Positions 1-7,476 of a DNA stretch of 64,000 bases are shown here, piece by piece. The stretch comes from Hymenobacter terrenus (GTDB lineage Bacteria; Bacteroidota; Bacteroidia; Cytophagales; Hymenobacteraceae). Numbering within the stretch: position 1 is the first letter of the stretch; the number at the start of each line of letters is the position of its first letter. The stretch covers positions 124,001 to 188,000 of the forward strand of contig NZ_LATM01000007.1 of the NCBI RefSeq assembly GCF_000972495.1, read 5' to 3'. The notes beneath the pieces are model-generated. The model was not told the origin of the DNA and searched no databases. It saw only the letters and a list, made by a program, of their open reading frames with translations. The position numbers and the translations under genes are program-made.

Positions 1-11
1 GCGTTAGCGAC

Positions 12-845
12 TTACTCCAGGATGCTCAGCAGTACTGCTACTTCGGCAGCTTTTACGGGCTCTTGTAGCTTTTCAAAGCTCATTTGCAGATTGCGCAAGG
101 CGCGGCGCACGATGTCGAGATTGGTACAGGGTTCAAAAAAAATAGGGTTTGAAGCAATGTTCAACTGACTGACATAATGCTCTATATCCGTGCGCGAGAG
201 CACCAAACCCCGGTTGTAGCAATTGATGTAGAACGGCTCGGCTCCTGGCAGCTCGGGGCGGAAGGTGAGCACGAACAGGTTGGGCAGATTGACTCCCGAA
301 ACCGGCAGGTGCAGCCGCTGAGCTACCAGCAGGTAAATGACGCACAGGGTGAGCGGATTGCCCCGCTTGGTTTCAATCACGCGCTGCAACATGGAGTTGG
401 CTGGTGAATGGAAGTGCTGAGTATTGGCCGCGAATTTGTGCACCCGGAACATAATGTGGTTCAGGGCCTGAACCTGGTCGGCGGGGTGCATTTCGGGGCG
501 CAGGGCAGTCCAGGCTTCGAAGCGCAGTTGCTCGATGGCACGGTTCAGGGCCTGCAGGTCGGCATCGGGGTATTGGTAGGTGTTCAGCAGCCACATACCT
601 TCGAGTAGGTCGGTGGCCCCGGCTTCGCGCCACACTTTCAGGCGCTGCTGCAAGCCCTCAAACTGCAGGTGATGAATTAAGTCTTCCAGCCGCTGCTGCT
701 GCTGCGAATCCAGGGTTTCTTCCCACGATTCTTCCAGAAATGGAATGATACTTTCGCCCAGATTCTGAATTTTATCCTGGATTTGGGGCGCCACTTCCGG
801 GTCGTCGAGCAGCGAGATAAGGGCTTTGATTTCTTTATTGGTCAT
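12..845 (-). CDS. SirB1/transglutaminase-like family protein
   Basis: A 277-residue protein starting at the ATG at 845. The central part (about residues 85-240) has the layout of the SirB1/transglutaminase-like N-terminal family: the segment RGNPLTLCVIYLLVAQRL followed by LPVSGVNLPNLFVLTF is characteristic. The N-terminal 60 residues are predicted helical with HEAT-like spacing (LISLLDDPEVAPQIQDKI). Family members are soluble cytoplasmic proteins of poorly defined function. I see no complete Cys-His-Asp protease triad, so no protease activity is claimed. It is last on its strand here and nothing links it functionally to the poxB remnant upstream. Confidence 0.8.
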   Translation of the reverse strand: MTNKEIKALISLLDDPEVAPQIQDKIQNLGESIIPFLEESWEETLDSQQQQRLEDLIHHLQFEGLQQRLKVWREAGATDLLEGMWLLNTYQYPDADLQALNRAIEQLRFEAWTALRPEMHPADQVQALNHIMFRVHKFAANTQHFHSPANSMLQRVIETKRGNPLTLCVIYLLVAQRLHLPVSGVNLPNLFVLTFRPELPGAEPFYINCYNRGLVLSRTDIEHYVSQLNIASNPIFFEPCTNLDIVRRALRNLQMSFEKLQEPVKAAEVAVLLSILE

Positions 846-912
846 AGAGGCAAAATGGCCACCGGTGGGGTTGCAGCGTCGAAATTAACACGCGGCAGGG
901 CCTTTTGGGTTT

Positions 913-944
913 CTGTAGCGCGGACTTTATAGTCCGCGCTACAG
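913..944. repeat. Short perfect palindrome, REP-like (GTAGCGCGGACT core)
   Basis: Two 14-nt arms (CTGTAGCGCGGACT and its exact complement) flank a TTAT loop. The core GTAGCGCGNACT recurs in longer elements at 17061-17199, 25085-25130 and 63904-63928, so this is a minimal copy of a dispersed family. It lies between the 3' end of the poxB remnant and the start of the SirB1-like gene. Confidence 0.7.
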
Positions 945-945
945 C

Positions 946-1272
946 CTACCGAAACAAATTCGTTTTGGCCAGCTCAAGTAGCTCACTGCCCCGCCCATTC
1001 ATTAGTGCTTTCACCGCGTAGAGGCTGAAGCCCGACACTTGCTGGCGGTCGATGCTGGGCGGCATGCTCAGTTCCTGGCGCTTCACTAGGGCCTCGCGCA
1101 GCACGCTTTTGAGCTGGCCGGGGTCGCTCACGCGGAAGCCTCGCAAGCCGGCCGGTTTAGCCACAGCTTCGCGGGCCAGGTAGTTGAGCAAGCGAGCCAC
1201 GGGCTGGGGGTACAGGCTGGTGTCGCCGGGGCCCCGCTCGGCCAGGTGCGCTTCGTGGTGGCGCTGCTGGGC
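946..1272 (-). pseudogene. poxB: Pyruvate oxidase (poxB) remnant with internal deletion
   Basis: The reading frame from an in-frame TAG at 1273-1275 down to 946 ends with the unmistakable PoxB C-terminus (SMPPSIDRQQ, GFSLYAVKALMNGRG, ELLELAKTNLFR). Its first 30 residues (HLAERGPGDTSLYPQPVARL) match the linker that in intact PoxB precedes the ThDP-binding domain. Between them the whole catalytic core, roughly 130 residues in E. coli PoxB, is missing, and the join near VAKPAGLRGFRV keeps the frame. The rest of the N-terminal part is absent upstream. A GTG at 1200 could open an 84-codon frame, but the piece lacks the FAD and ThDP sites and cannot be an active oxidase. Confidence 0.75.
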
Positions 1273-1512
1273 CTACAGCAAATGCGGGTGCTGTTACTAG
1301 TAGTAGGGAGCTATTTATTGAAATAAATCTCTATCCTTCTTATTTTATCCGCTTCAAAGATAAGCCGCTAGCAGGGCAGACCTGATGACGCCCACTTTTA
1401 TCACAGAAATAGAGACGCCAAAGACGCGCTTGACTCCGGGCATTTTGCTTTTGCGCTTTCACACAGTTCACGTTGCGGGGCTGATTCGAATGCAGGGAGC
1501 ATGCACACCGTA

Positions 1513-2298
1513 CTAATCCTGCTGCGAGGGCATTTGCTGCTCCGTGGGCTGGCCGGTGCGGCGGGCAAATTTGTAGGTAAATGCCAGCACCACGTTATTC
1601 TTGGCCGACGTAATCTGCGGGATGAATTGGCCGGCTCTGTAGGCGGGCAGGTTGTAGTTAGCCTGATTCACGAGGCCTACCTGTACGATGAGGTGGGCAT
1701 TCACCTGGTAGCCCAACCCGCCGTAGACGCGGTTGCGCTCAAACACGGGGCCTTTGGGGTTGAGAAAAATTTCATCGTACGCCGAGAGGAATACCGTGCC
1801 GGCGGTGATGGTCTTTTTATTGAGCGGAAAGAAGGCATTGAGGCGGTAGCGGAACCGCTGCCGAAACGAAGTGCTGTCGTCGCGGAAGCGGAACCAGCGC
1901 TGCTCGATGCGGTAGCGGTGCTCCAGCTTCAGGCGGCTCGAATACTGGGTGAGCACCAGCTGTTCCCAGAGACGCTTTTCTACGTTGAGCGGGTGGGCGC
2001 TCAGGTCCTGATAATCGGAAGTGCTGTAGCGGCCGCCCCCAATTAGCACGGTGAAGTTGGGGTCGATGTCGTAACTGACCCCGACCTTCACCTCGTTGTA
2101 GAAATACTGCCTGAACACGCTATTGGTCCGCACCTGCACTTCGGCGTAGCTGCCCCACTTGTGTCCCATGCTGCCCGGCAGCTGCACCGTACTGATAAAC
2201 CAGCTGCCCCAGGGCTGCGTGGCGCTGGGGGCCGTTTGGGCGCGGGCAACCGGGCTTTGCAACACCAGCAACAGCCCTGCAACAGCAATTTTACTCAT
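1513..2298 (-). CDS. DUF2490 domain outer-membrane-type protein
   Basis: A 261-residue protein. I chose the ATG at 2298, which begins the signal peptide MSKIAVAGLLLVLQSPVARA; a TTG five codons upstream is the alternative. The mature part has the DUF2490 pattern: WGSWFISTVQLPG near the start, then alternating amphipathic strands (LKLEHRYRIEQRWF, FRQRFRYRLNAFFPL, VYGGLGYQVNAHLIVQVGL) ending in LAFTYKF, as in small beta-barrels of the outer membrane. No substrate is known for the family. It is monocistronic, facing the poxB remnant, with 140 bp of unassigned sequence upstream. Confidence 0.8.
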   Translation of the reverse strand: MSKIAVAGLLLVLQSPVARAQTAPSATQPWGSWFISTVQLPGSMGHKWGSYAEVQVRTNSVFRQYFYNEVKVGVSYDIDPNFTVLIGGGRYSTSDYQDLSAHPLNVEKRLWEQLVLTQYSSRLKLEHRYRIEQRWFRFRDDSTSFRQRFRYRLNAFFPLNKKTITAGTVFLSAYDEIFLNPKGPVFERNRVYGGLGYQVNAHLIVQVGLVNQANYNLPAYRAGQFIPQITSAKNNVVLAFTYKFARRTGQPTEQQMPSQQD

Positions 2299-2456
2299 CG
2301 ATGAAACCGGCAAACAAACAACAAGCGGTGAAGCAGTATCCTGAATCGGATGATGGGCCGCAAAGATACCCTCACTTAGGGCCCGATGCCTGTTTGCTGA
2401 GGCGGTTTACATGACCTTACTGTTGCAACCAATTGGCTTCCGAAGCCGCAAGGGTT

Positions 2457-3197
2457 TCATCTAACTGCTCCGTTTAGGCTGCGTGCGCCCCCACCGGAAA
2501 ATACCGCCGTGGCGCTGTCCGAAAACTGGTAATGGAGCTTCGGAATGGCGCTTCCCAGCTCCAACCGGCTTTGGTGCTCAATGGCCAAATCGGCTGCCTC
2601 AATAGCGTTTTCTTTGCTGACCTTCAGCGTTGAGCCGCTGCCCAGGCTGGCGCCGGCTACGGCGCGCAGGTAGCCCAGCTTGTTGTTCTCCAGCTGCACC
2701 GAGCTGGCGCGGTCCTGCCGCATGGTCAGGCTGTCTTGCACGAAACCCTGCACCACTACCCTGCCCCTGGAATTGGTTTTATTCGCCTGCGGCTTGCCTG
2801 CAATGGTGTATACGCCATCCGTGGTCAGGCTGCTGAGGCGCGGGCATTGGATAAGCACGGTTTCGCTAGCCGCCAGGTTTTTCTGGGCCTCGGGGAGAGC
2901 CACCGCCACGGTCAGCTGCTGGCCTTGTTGCGTGATGTGGACAAATTCGGCCGCTTCCTTCTTTACCCACACCTCGTACGGGCCAGGCATGATTTTAACG
3001 CTGATGACGGCGGCGGCTGGTACGGCCACTTTCGTGAAGTTGTTCAGGGCCAGCTTGGTGTAGTCCCGCGAGCGGCTTGCTTGCGTATCTCGATAACTAC
3101 CGCGGGTGTATTCGGTGTGCAAAGCGGCATTGTAGGCCGTGAGTGAGCCGAGCAGCAGCAGGCCGGCGGCGGTCAGAAACTTGAGACTGTTTTTCAT
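2457..3197 (-). CDS. DUF2807-like (GIN domain) secreted protein
   Basis: A 246-residue protein with an N-terminal hydrophobic segment (FLTAAGLLLLGSLTAYNAAL) that can serve as signal peptide or anchor. The rest resembles the putative auto-transporter adhesin head GIN domain (DUF2807): VAVPAAAVISVKIMPG near residue 57, then a parallel beta-helix rhythm (VVQGFVQDSLTMRQDRAS, LENNKLGYLRAVAGASLG, LAIEHQSRLELG). Family members are periplasmic or surface proteins of unknown role. Its ATG overlaps the stop of the GntR gene by 4 bp, so it is the last gene of the ABC/GntR operon. Confidence 0.65.
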   Translation of the reverse strand: MKNSLKFLTAAGLLLLGSLTAYNAALHTEYTRGSYRDTQASRSRDYTKLALNNFTKVAVPAAAVISVKIMPGPYEVWVKKEAAEFVHITQQGQQLTVAVALPEAQKNLAASETVLIQCPRLSSLTTDGVYTIAGKPQANKTNSRGRVVVQGFVQDSLTMRQDRASSVQLENNKLGYLRAVAGASLGSGSTLKVSKENAIEAADLAIEHQSRLELGSAIPKLHYQFSDSATAVFSGGGARSLNGAVR

Positions 3198-3586
3198 GAT
3201 TGCGAAATGGAAACGGGTTCTGGGTAATCGGCCAGGAACTGCTCGTAGCGCTGCTGCACCTCGGGCAAGGCAATGCCAAGCAGCCGAATGGTGCGAAAAA
3301 AGGCGGGCAGCTCCTGGCTCAGAAAGCGGGCTTTGCGCTGCTCCTGCACGCGCTGCGGCCCGTCGGGCGCCACGAAGAAGCCGATGCCGCGCTTGTTGTA
3401 AATCACCATCTGGCTTTGCAGGTATTCGTAGGTGCGCATCACCGTGTTCGGGTTCACCTGTAATTCGCCGGCCAGGTCACGCACCGACGGGATTTTGTCG
3501 TCGGGCGGCCATTGGCCCCGCAGAATGCGCTCACTCACGTACCCGGCTATTTGCAGGTAGATGGCTTCGTTATCATTGAACTCCAT
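3194..3586 (-). CDS. GntR-family (YtrA-type) transcriptional regulator
   Basis: A 130-residue protein. Residues 1-75 are a GntR winged helix: EAIYLQIAGYVSERILRGQW, then the helix-turn-helix IPSVRDLAGELQVNPNTVMR, then the wing YNKRGIGFFV. The effector domain is only about 50 residues, as in the YtrA subfamily, whose members usually sit with ABC transporter genes. Here it lies third, 15 bp after the permease gene and overlapping the next gene by 4 bp. The palindrome at 5250-5273 is its most likely operator, giving autoregulation of the whole unit (inference). Confidence 0.88.
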   Translation of the reverse strand: MEFNDNEAIYLQIAGYVSERILRGQWPPDDKIPSVRDLAGELQVNPNTVMRTYEYLQSQMVIYNKRGIGFFVAPDGPQRVQEQRKARFLSQELPAFFRTIRLLGIALPEVQQRYEQFLADYPEPVSISQS

Positions 3587-3601
3587 ACTGTACTGATTCG
3601 G

Positions 3602-4393
3602 TTAAATCTGCTTCTCCGTAAGCCGGAAGTAGGACGCCAGCCACAGCAGCACGGCCAGGCCCACGGGCAGCCAGATCAGCCAGTTATGCTGGGATTCTGG
3701 GATTGATAAGGTGTAAACTGTATTCCCCTCCTCCATCAGTACCAGACTGGTGAACGGCGGCACCAGACCTAGTCGCGCCCCGATCAGCAGCTTCAGAAAT
3801 TGAAAATTGAGGACCCACACCACACCCAACAGTATGAACATGGCAAAGCTTGTTTTGATGAACTGGATTTTCTCGAAGTAGATGGCCCCGAAGAGCCCCA
3901 CGCCGTGCAACACGGCCAGCACCCAGAATACGCCGACCTTATCCCGCCAGTCGGTGAATAGATTGAATAATTCCGGCGTCTGCCACGGTGCAGCGCCGGA
4001 GTAGACGACCACCGCATCGGCCAGATAAAACAAGGGGATGAATGCGAGCAGGAAAATCGGTAGGGAGTAGATCCAGGCCACAAGGTATTTTTCGAGGTGC
4101 GACGCCGGTAGTAGCAGGGCCACTGTGGCCCGGCGCCCCTCCCCAAACTGCGCAAAGACACTACTGGCGAAAATGCTGGTCCCCGCTAGTAAAAACAAGG
4201 TAAAGAACACGCTTTGCCCCATGCTGTTGAGCGCGCTATTTTGCAGGTAAGTAGCAAACCCCATCACCAGGAGCAGGAGGCCGGTACTAACGGCGGCAGC
4301 CATGGCATAGGCCGACCAGTGCTCGGCGGTGTGCCGCCGGAACAAGCGGCTGAAGCGGGAAAAGCTGAAATATTGATTACTGGGCTGGCTCAT
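3602..4393 (-). CDS. ABC transporter permease (ABC-2 type)
   Basis: A 263-residue integral membrane protein with about six hydrophobic segments, for example MAAAVSTGLLLLVMGFATYL, VFFTLFLLAGTSIFASSVF, IYSLPIFLLAFIPLFYLA, FAMFILLGVVWVLNF and a C-terminal LIWLPVGLAVLLWLASYF. The order (two helices, a cytoplasmic GEGRRATVALLLPAS loop, four helices) fits ABC-2-type permeases encoded beside YtrA-like regulators. Its start overlaps the ATPase gene by 17 bp, so the two are translationally coupled and probably form one transporter. The substrate cannot be read from the sequence; in related operons, export or envelope stress has been proposed. Confidence 0.8.
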   Translation of the reverse strand: MSQPSNQYFSFSRFSRLFRRHTAEHWSAYAMAAAVSTGLLLLVMGFATYLQNSALNSMGQSVFFTLFLLAGTSIFASSVFAQFGEGRRATVALLLPASHLEKYLVAWIYSLPIFLLAFIPLFYLADAVVVYSGAAPWQTPELFNLFTDWRDKVGVFWVLAVLHGVGLFGAIYFEKIQFIKTSFAMFILLGVVWVLNFQFLKLLIGARLGLVPPFTSLVLMEEGNTVYTLSIPESQHNWLIWLPVGLAVLLWLASYFRLTEKQI

Positions 4394-5234
4394 GGCGCGA
4401 CTGATTTAAGTAGGTGTGGAGGGCGGCAGAACTTTCGGTGGTGAGGGCATTGAACAGGAATTCGAGGTCGACGCGGCTGTAGGCACCCGTCTCGTTGGGC
4501 CGGATGGCCACCGGCCCGCGCACCGACATGCCGGTGTAGAATGCGCCCGGTGCCTCGGCCGCGGCCCCCGTGACGAAGGCGAGCCGCTCGGCCAGCTGGT
4601 CGATTTCCTCGTTGAGCACGATTTCCCGGTTGTGCACCACCACCACGGTATCAATCAGGCTTTCGAGGTCGCGCACCTGGTGGGTCGAGATTATCATGCA
4701 GCGCTCCTCGCTCAGGGCCGAGGCCAGGATTTTGCGAAACTGCACCTTGCTCGGGATGTCCAGGCCGTTGGTGGGCTCGTCGAGCACCAGCAGGCCGGTG
4801 TTGGTGGCCAGCGCGAAGGCAATCATGAATTTCTTCTGCTGCCCGTGCGAAAACTTGTTCAGCTTCGCTCCTAGCGGTACTTCCAGCCCCCGCAGGTACT
4901 CATACAGCTGCTCGGCATTGAAACGGGGGTAGAACCCGGCCGTGTGCGCCACAAACTGCTCGGCCGTGAGGGCGGGCAGCTGCACTTCTTCGGGCAGAAA
5001 AAACAGGTCTTCCAGCACCATGGGCCGCCGCTCGGCCGCCGGCTGGTCGTCAATAAGGCAGGTGCCGGCCAATGGAAAAGCCAGGCCCACCATGTTCTTG
5101 AGCAGCGTGGTTTTACCGGCTCCGTTCTTGCCCAGCAGGCCGTAAATGTGGCCCCGGTCCAGCGCCAGGTTGAGGTTTTGGAAGAGCGGTACTCGTCTGG
5201 AATACCCAAAGTGAAGGTTACGGATGCGGACCAT
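4377..5234 (-). CDS. ABC transporter ATP-binding protein
   Basis: A 285-residue nucleotide-binding subunit. Walker A is LLGKNGAGKTTLLKN (about residues 34-48), the signature region is LNKFSHGQQKKF, Walker B is LLVLDEPTNGLD, and the H-loop is IISTHQ. The signature SHGQQ is a variant of LSGGQ, common in this subfamily. About 70 residues after the H-loop form a C-terminal regulatory extension. It is the first gene of the ATPase-permease-GntR-DUF2807 unit, with the operator-like palindrome 15 bp upstream of its ATG. Confidence 0.92.
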   Translation of the reverse strand: MVRIRNLHFGYSRRVPLFQNLNLALDRGHIYGLLGKNGAGKTTLLKNMVGLAFPLAGTCLIDDQPAAERRPMVLEDLFFLPEEVQLPALTAEQFVAHTAGFYPRFNAEQLYEYLRGLEVPLGAKLNKFSHGQQKKFMIAFALATNTGLLVLDEPTNGLDIPSKVQFRKILASALSEERCMIISTHQVRDLESLIDTVVVVHNREIVLNEEIDQLAERLAFVTGAAAEAPGAFYTGMSVRGPVAIRPNETGAYSRVDLEFLFNALTTESSAALHTYLNQSRHEPAQ

Positions 5235-5249
5235 GCGCGGACTGTTTTA

Positions 5250-5273
5250 AGTGTATTATCTTACTAGTACACT
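5250..5273. promoter_or_regulatory. Operator palindrome for the YtrA-type regulator
   Basis: AGTGTA, 12 bp, TACACT: perfect 6-bp arms located 15 bp upstream of the ATPase start codon. From memory, the YtrA operator of Bacillus subtilis is AGTGTA-N13-TACACT, so this is nearly the same site. The only YtrA-type protein in the window is encoded two genes downstream in the same operon, which makes autorepression the simplest reading. Confidence 0.75.
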
Positions 5274-5497
5274 ACAAACGTAGGAAACATTCCGCTATTC
5301 TCTCACTCTTCTACCTTTCTTTTTTTCGAAAAAGCCGCTGGCGGGGCCACCAGGGCAGTTTATTAATTGCGGCATCCGCCGCCGGGCGCGCCTTATAGCT
5401 GCCATTGCGGGCCACGCCGTGTCCCAAAAACCAAACGACCCCGCCCCCTGGCAGTGCAAATGCGGGGATGGGGCCGGGCTGGGTAGCACGTATCGGC

Positions 5498-6211
5498 TCA
5501 ATAACTCTCCTTCAGCACGCCAAACTTGCGGCGCTCGGCCTGATAGGTTTTGGGGTAGTTGGCCTCGATGAGCAGCAGCAGCGCCAGGAAGATGCCCTCG
5601 GCCTCTTCGCGGAACTGGTCTTTGCCGACGACCTCGGTGGCGCGGGTGCCGGTGGCTTTCGCGGCCTGGGGCTGTAGCTCGTTGTACTCGTCCGCAATGG
5701 CTTTCCAGAAGGCCTTGCCATACTTGCCATCGGCGAGGCCGTGCTTGGGGTCGGCCACGGCCTTGGCCAGCTTGAGTAGGGCCTCGGCGCGCTTGCCGCG
5801 GTCGCGGGGCAGGGTGTAGGTGCTCCCGATTTTCTCGATGCCGAACTCGCCGTAGTAGGGGCGGCCGTCGTTTTCGTCGTCGTATTGCAGGGCTAGGGCC
5901 TTTTTCACGTATTTCAGCTTGCCTTCTTTCTTACTGCCGTCAATCAGCAAATCGAGCTCGGCGAGGCGCTGAACCTGGGGCGAGATGGCGTCATCGGCAT
6001 CGCCGGCGGTGCGCAGGCCTTCGCGCAGCTTGGTGGCCAGCGCGGCGGCTGTGGCCTGGGTGGTCCACTCCAGGGTGAGCTGGGGGCGCAGGCCCCACTC
6101 GGCCACGGCCAGGTCGAAAACTTCGGAAAACGCTTTGTCGCCCTGCGGCACGTTGCGGGTTTTGGGCCGCTTGGTTTTGGCCGGCGTAGCGGCGGGTTGG
6201 GTAGGTTCCAT
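5498..6211 (-). CDS. Conserved hypothetical protein, Lys/Ala-rich
   Basis: A 237-residue protein. I chose the ATG at 6211 (MEPTQPAATPAKTKRPK); the frame is open for 22 further codons, but those residues look like translated spacer. After a basic Pro/Ala-rich tail of about 25 residues comes a compact mixed segment with recurring aromatic-acidic motifs (FSEVFDLAVAEWG, YYGEFGIEKIGSTYTLPRD, AFWKAIADEYNELQ) and a C-terminal EGIFLALLLLIEANYPKTY. No signal peptide, and no catalytic signature I recognise. Codon use is that of the GC-rich host. The function is unknown. Confidence 0.6.
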   Translation of the reverse strand: MEPTQPAATPAKTKRPKTRNVPQGDKAFSEVFDLAVAEWGLRPQLTLEWTTQATAAALATKLREGLRTAGDADDAISPQVQRLAELDLLIDGSKKEGKLKYVKKALALQYDDENDGRPYYGEFGIEKIGSTYTLPRDRGKRAEALLKLAKAVADPKHGLADGKYGKAFWKAIADEYNELQPQAAKATGTRATEVVGKDQFREEAEGIFLALLLLIEANYPKTYQAERRKFGVLKESY

Positions 6212-6756
6212 CTTAATGGCAATTATGGGGTTAGGGCAACGGCACTGCGCAGCCAATGTACCGGTAATTACCCGCATTCCAACACCTCCCCGGCCCTACC
6301 CCGCACCACCGCTGGCGCCCCAAGCGCCGCGGCTCCCCCACAAGGGCGAAGGCCTGGCCTGCTGTGCCCAGAGGGAAATACAGAGCAGCAAAGGCCAGGC
6401 CTTCGCCCTTCCGAAGAAAATTTTCAGTACCGTAGGCCTGGCCTGCCGTGCTCCGGAGGAAATACAGAGGGCCGCAGGCCAGGCCTGCGGCCCTCTGTAT
6501 TTTTTGGCAAGTATGGACTCAGCCGAGCGGCGGGGCCGGGGGCATGTCCTCGGGTGGCACGGCCACGATGCGGCCGTCTAACCCTATAGATGCAATAGGA
6601 AGTATACTTAACTCTACACTGCCATCATCAGCAACTTGATTCATTATCGAATTTGTTGAATAAGGCACCTAGGCCATGATATCGAGTCCGTTTATGGAAA
6701 TACTACTTGCGGTACTTGGCCTAGATGAATGCTGGACAGGCATTCCATACAAATCA
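6212..6756. other. Gene-free, repeat-bearing spacer
   Basis: About 545 bp between the unknown protein and the AT-rich nuclease-like gene. The first 300 bp are very GC-rich and hold the GGCCTGGCC repeat block listed separately. From about 6600 the composition turns AT-rich, as in the neighbouring nuclease gene, so the boundary of a possible acquired segment lies near 6590. Plus-strand frames here are open only because of the GC-rich repeats, and I accept none as a gene. Confidence 0.6.
6341..6502. repeat. GGCCTGGCC repeat block with a perfect 21-bp palindrome
   Basis: The motif AGGCCTGGCCTGC occurs twice directly and AGGCCAGGCCT twice inverted, with AAATACAGAG between the halves of each pair, so two related hairpin units lie side by side. 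The second unit ends in a perfect palindrome: 21-nt arms 6460-6480 and 6482-6502 around a single A, followed by a T-run (6500-6505). On the plus strand that has the form of a strong intrinsic terminator, but there is no plus-strand gene before it. Confidence 0.65.
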
Positions 6757-7323
6757 TTATCTTCTATTATTATAACCTATTAACTTCCATAGATGGGTAC
6801 TTTCAACAGAGCTGGTTGACAGTTTATATTGCAAAGCGATGTCAAAATTTAAATGGAAGTAGTTTATTTTTCTTACCGGGAATAGAAACACTGCATCTGG
6901 CCTAGTGCTCAAGCCTTGAAGCCCAACAGCGATGAAAACAGGCACGTCATTCTCCTTTTCAAACTTCTTGTATCGGTCCAGCTGGTACCCCTTTGCCCAT
7001 CTTAATTGCCCATTTATCAATGATGTTCGATACTTTGCCTCCACTGCAAACTTATTCTGCGTCTGCTTACACCTAAATAACAAATCCGGGTCTTGAGATG
7101 CTTCCGAATACCTTTTACGATTCCGTTCATACGTGTCCGTTCTCCTAATAAGGGTATATCTATCTGGTGGAAACAGGACATCTTCCACGTAATTCTCAAA
7201 ATTCTCTCCCTTATAAAAACTATCAGGCTTGGTTAATTCCTTCTTAATATTAACTAGTCTTGTTTTTACAATTCTGGATTTCTCCAGTACGCTAGCGACT
7301 TGCTTAGAAATAGAGTAGAACAT
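6757..7323 (-). CDS. Orphan PD-(D/E)XK nuclease-like protein (AT-rich)
   Basis: A 188-residue protein with the core arrangement of PD-(D/E)XK enzymes: helix GENFENYVEDVLF with a conserved-type Glu, then SQDPDLLFRC (the D position), then KFAVEAKYR (the E-x-K motif), then an amphipathic helix QLDRYKKFEKEN. The N-terminal 40 residues are a charged helix. It is clearly AT-rich against a host well above 55 percent GC, so it is probably horizontally acquired. No methyltransferase or partner gene is adjacent. A restriction-like or repair nuclease role is inference from the motif only. Confidence 0.6.
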   Translation of the reverse strand: MFYSISKQVASVLEKSRIVKTRLVNIKKELTKPDSFYKGENFENYVEDVLFPPDRYTLIRRTDTYERNRKRYSEASQDPDLLFRCKQTQNKFAVEAKYRTSLINGQLRWAKGYQLDRYKKFEKENDVPVFIAVGLQGLSTRPDAVFLFPVRKINYFHLNFDIALQYKLSTSSVESTHLWKLIGYNNRR

Positions 7324-7393
7324 ATGTTAGAGAGAAGGTAGATGAGTTTTTCTTATCCAAAGGTCTTAGACTTATGAGTGTTTTTTTAACCAG

Positions 7394-7467
7394 GCAGCTT
7401 TAGAAGTTCGCCAGGAGCTCGGCTTCAGCATGAGCTTGCCGAACTTCTGGCGAACTTCTAAAGCTGC
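7394..7467 (-). terminator. Long hairpin after the carboxylase gene
   Basis: Perfect 21-nt arms (7394-7414 and 7447-7467) enclose a 32-nt loop that is itself partly self-complementary. It lies 10 bp beyond the stop codon of the acyl-CoA carboxylase gene. There is a run of A residues further out on the plus strand (T-run for the minus-strand transcript) near 7380-7388, fitting a terminator. Confidence 0.6.
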
Positions 7468-7476
7468 TTCACTACC

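Noticed and set aside
6197..6589. Plus-strand ORF with RRPGL-type repeats
   Set aside because: The peptide repeats are only the translation of GGCCTGGCC palindromes; no start signal and no homology-like sequence.
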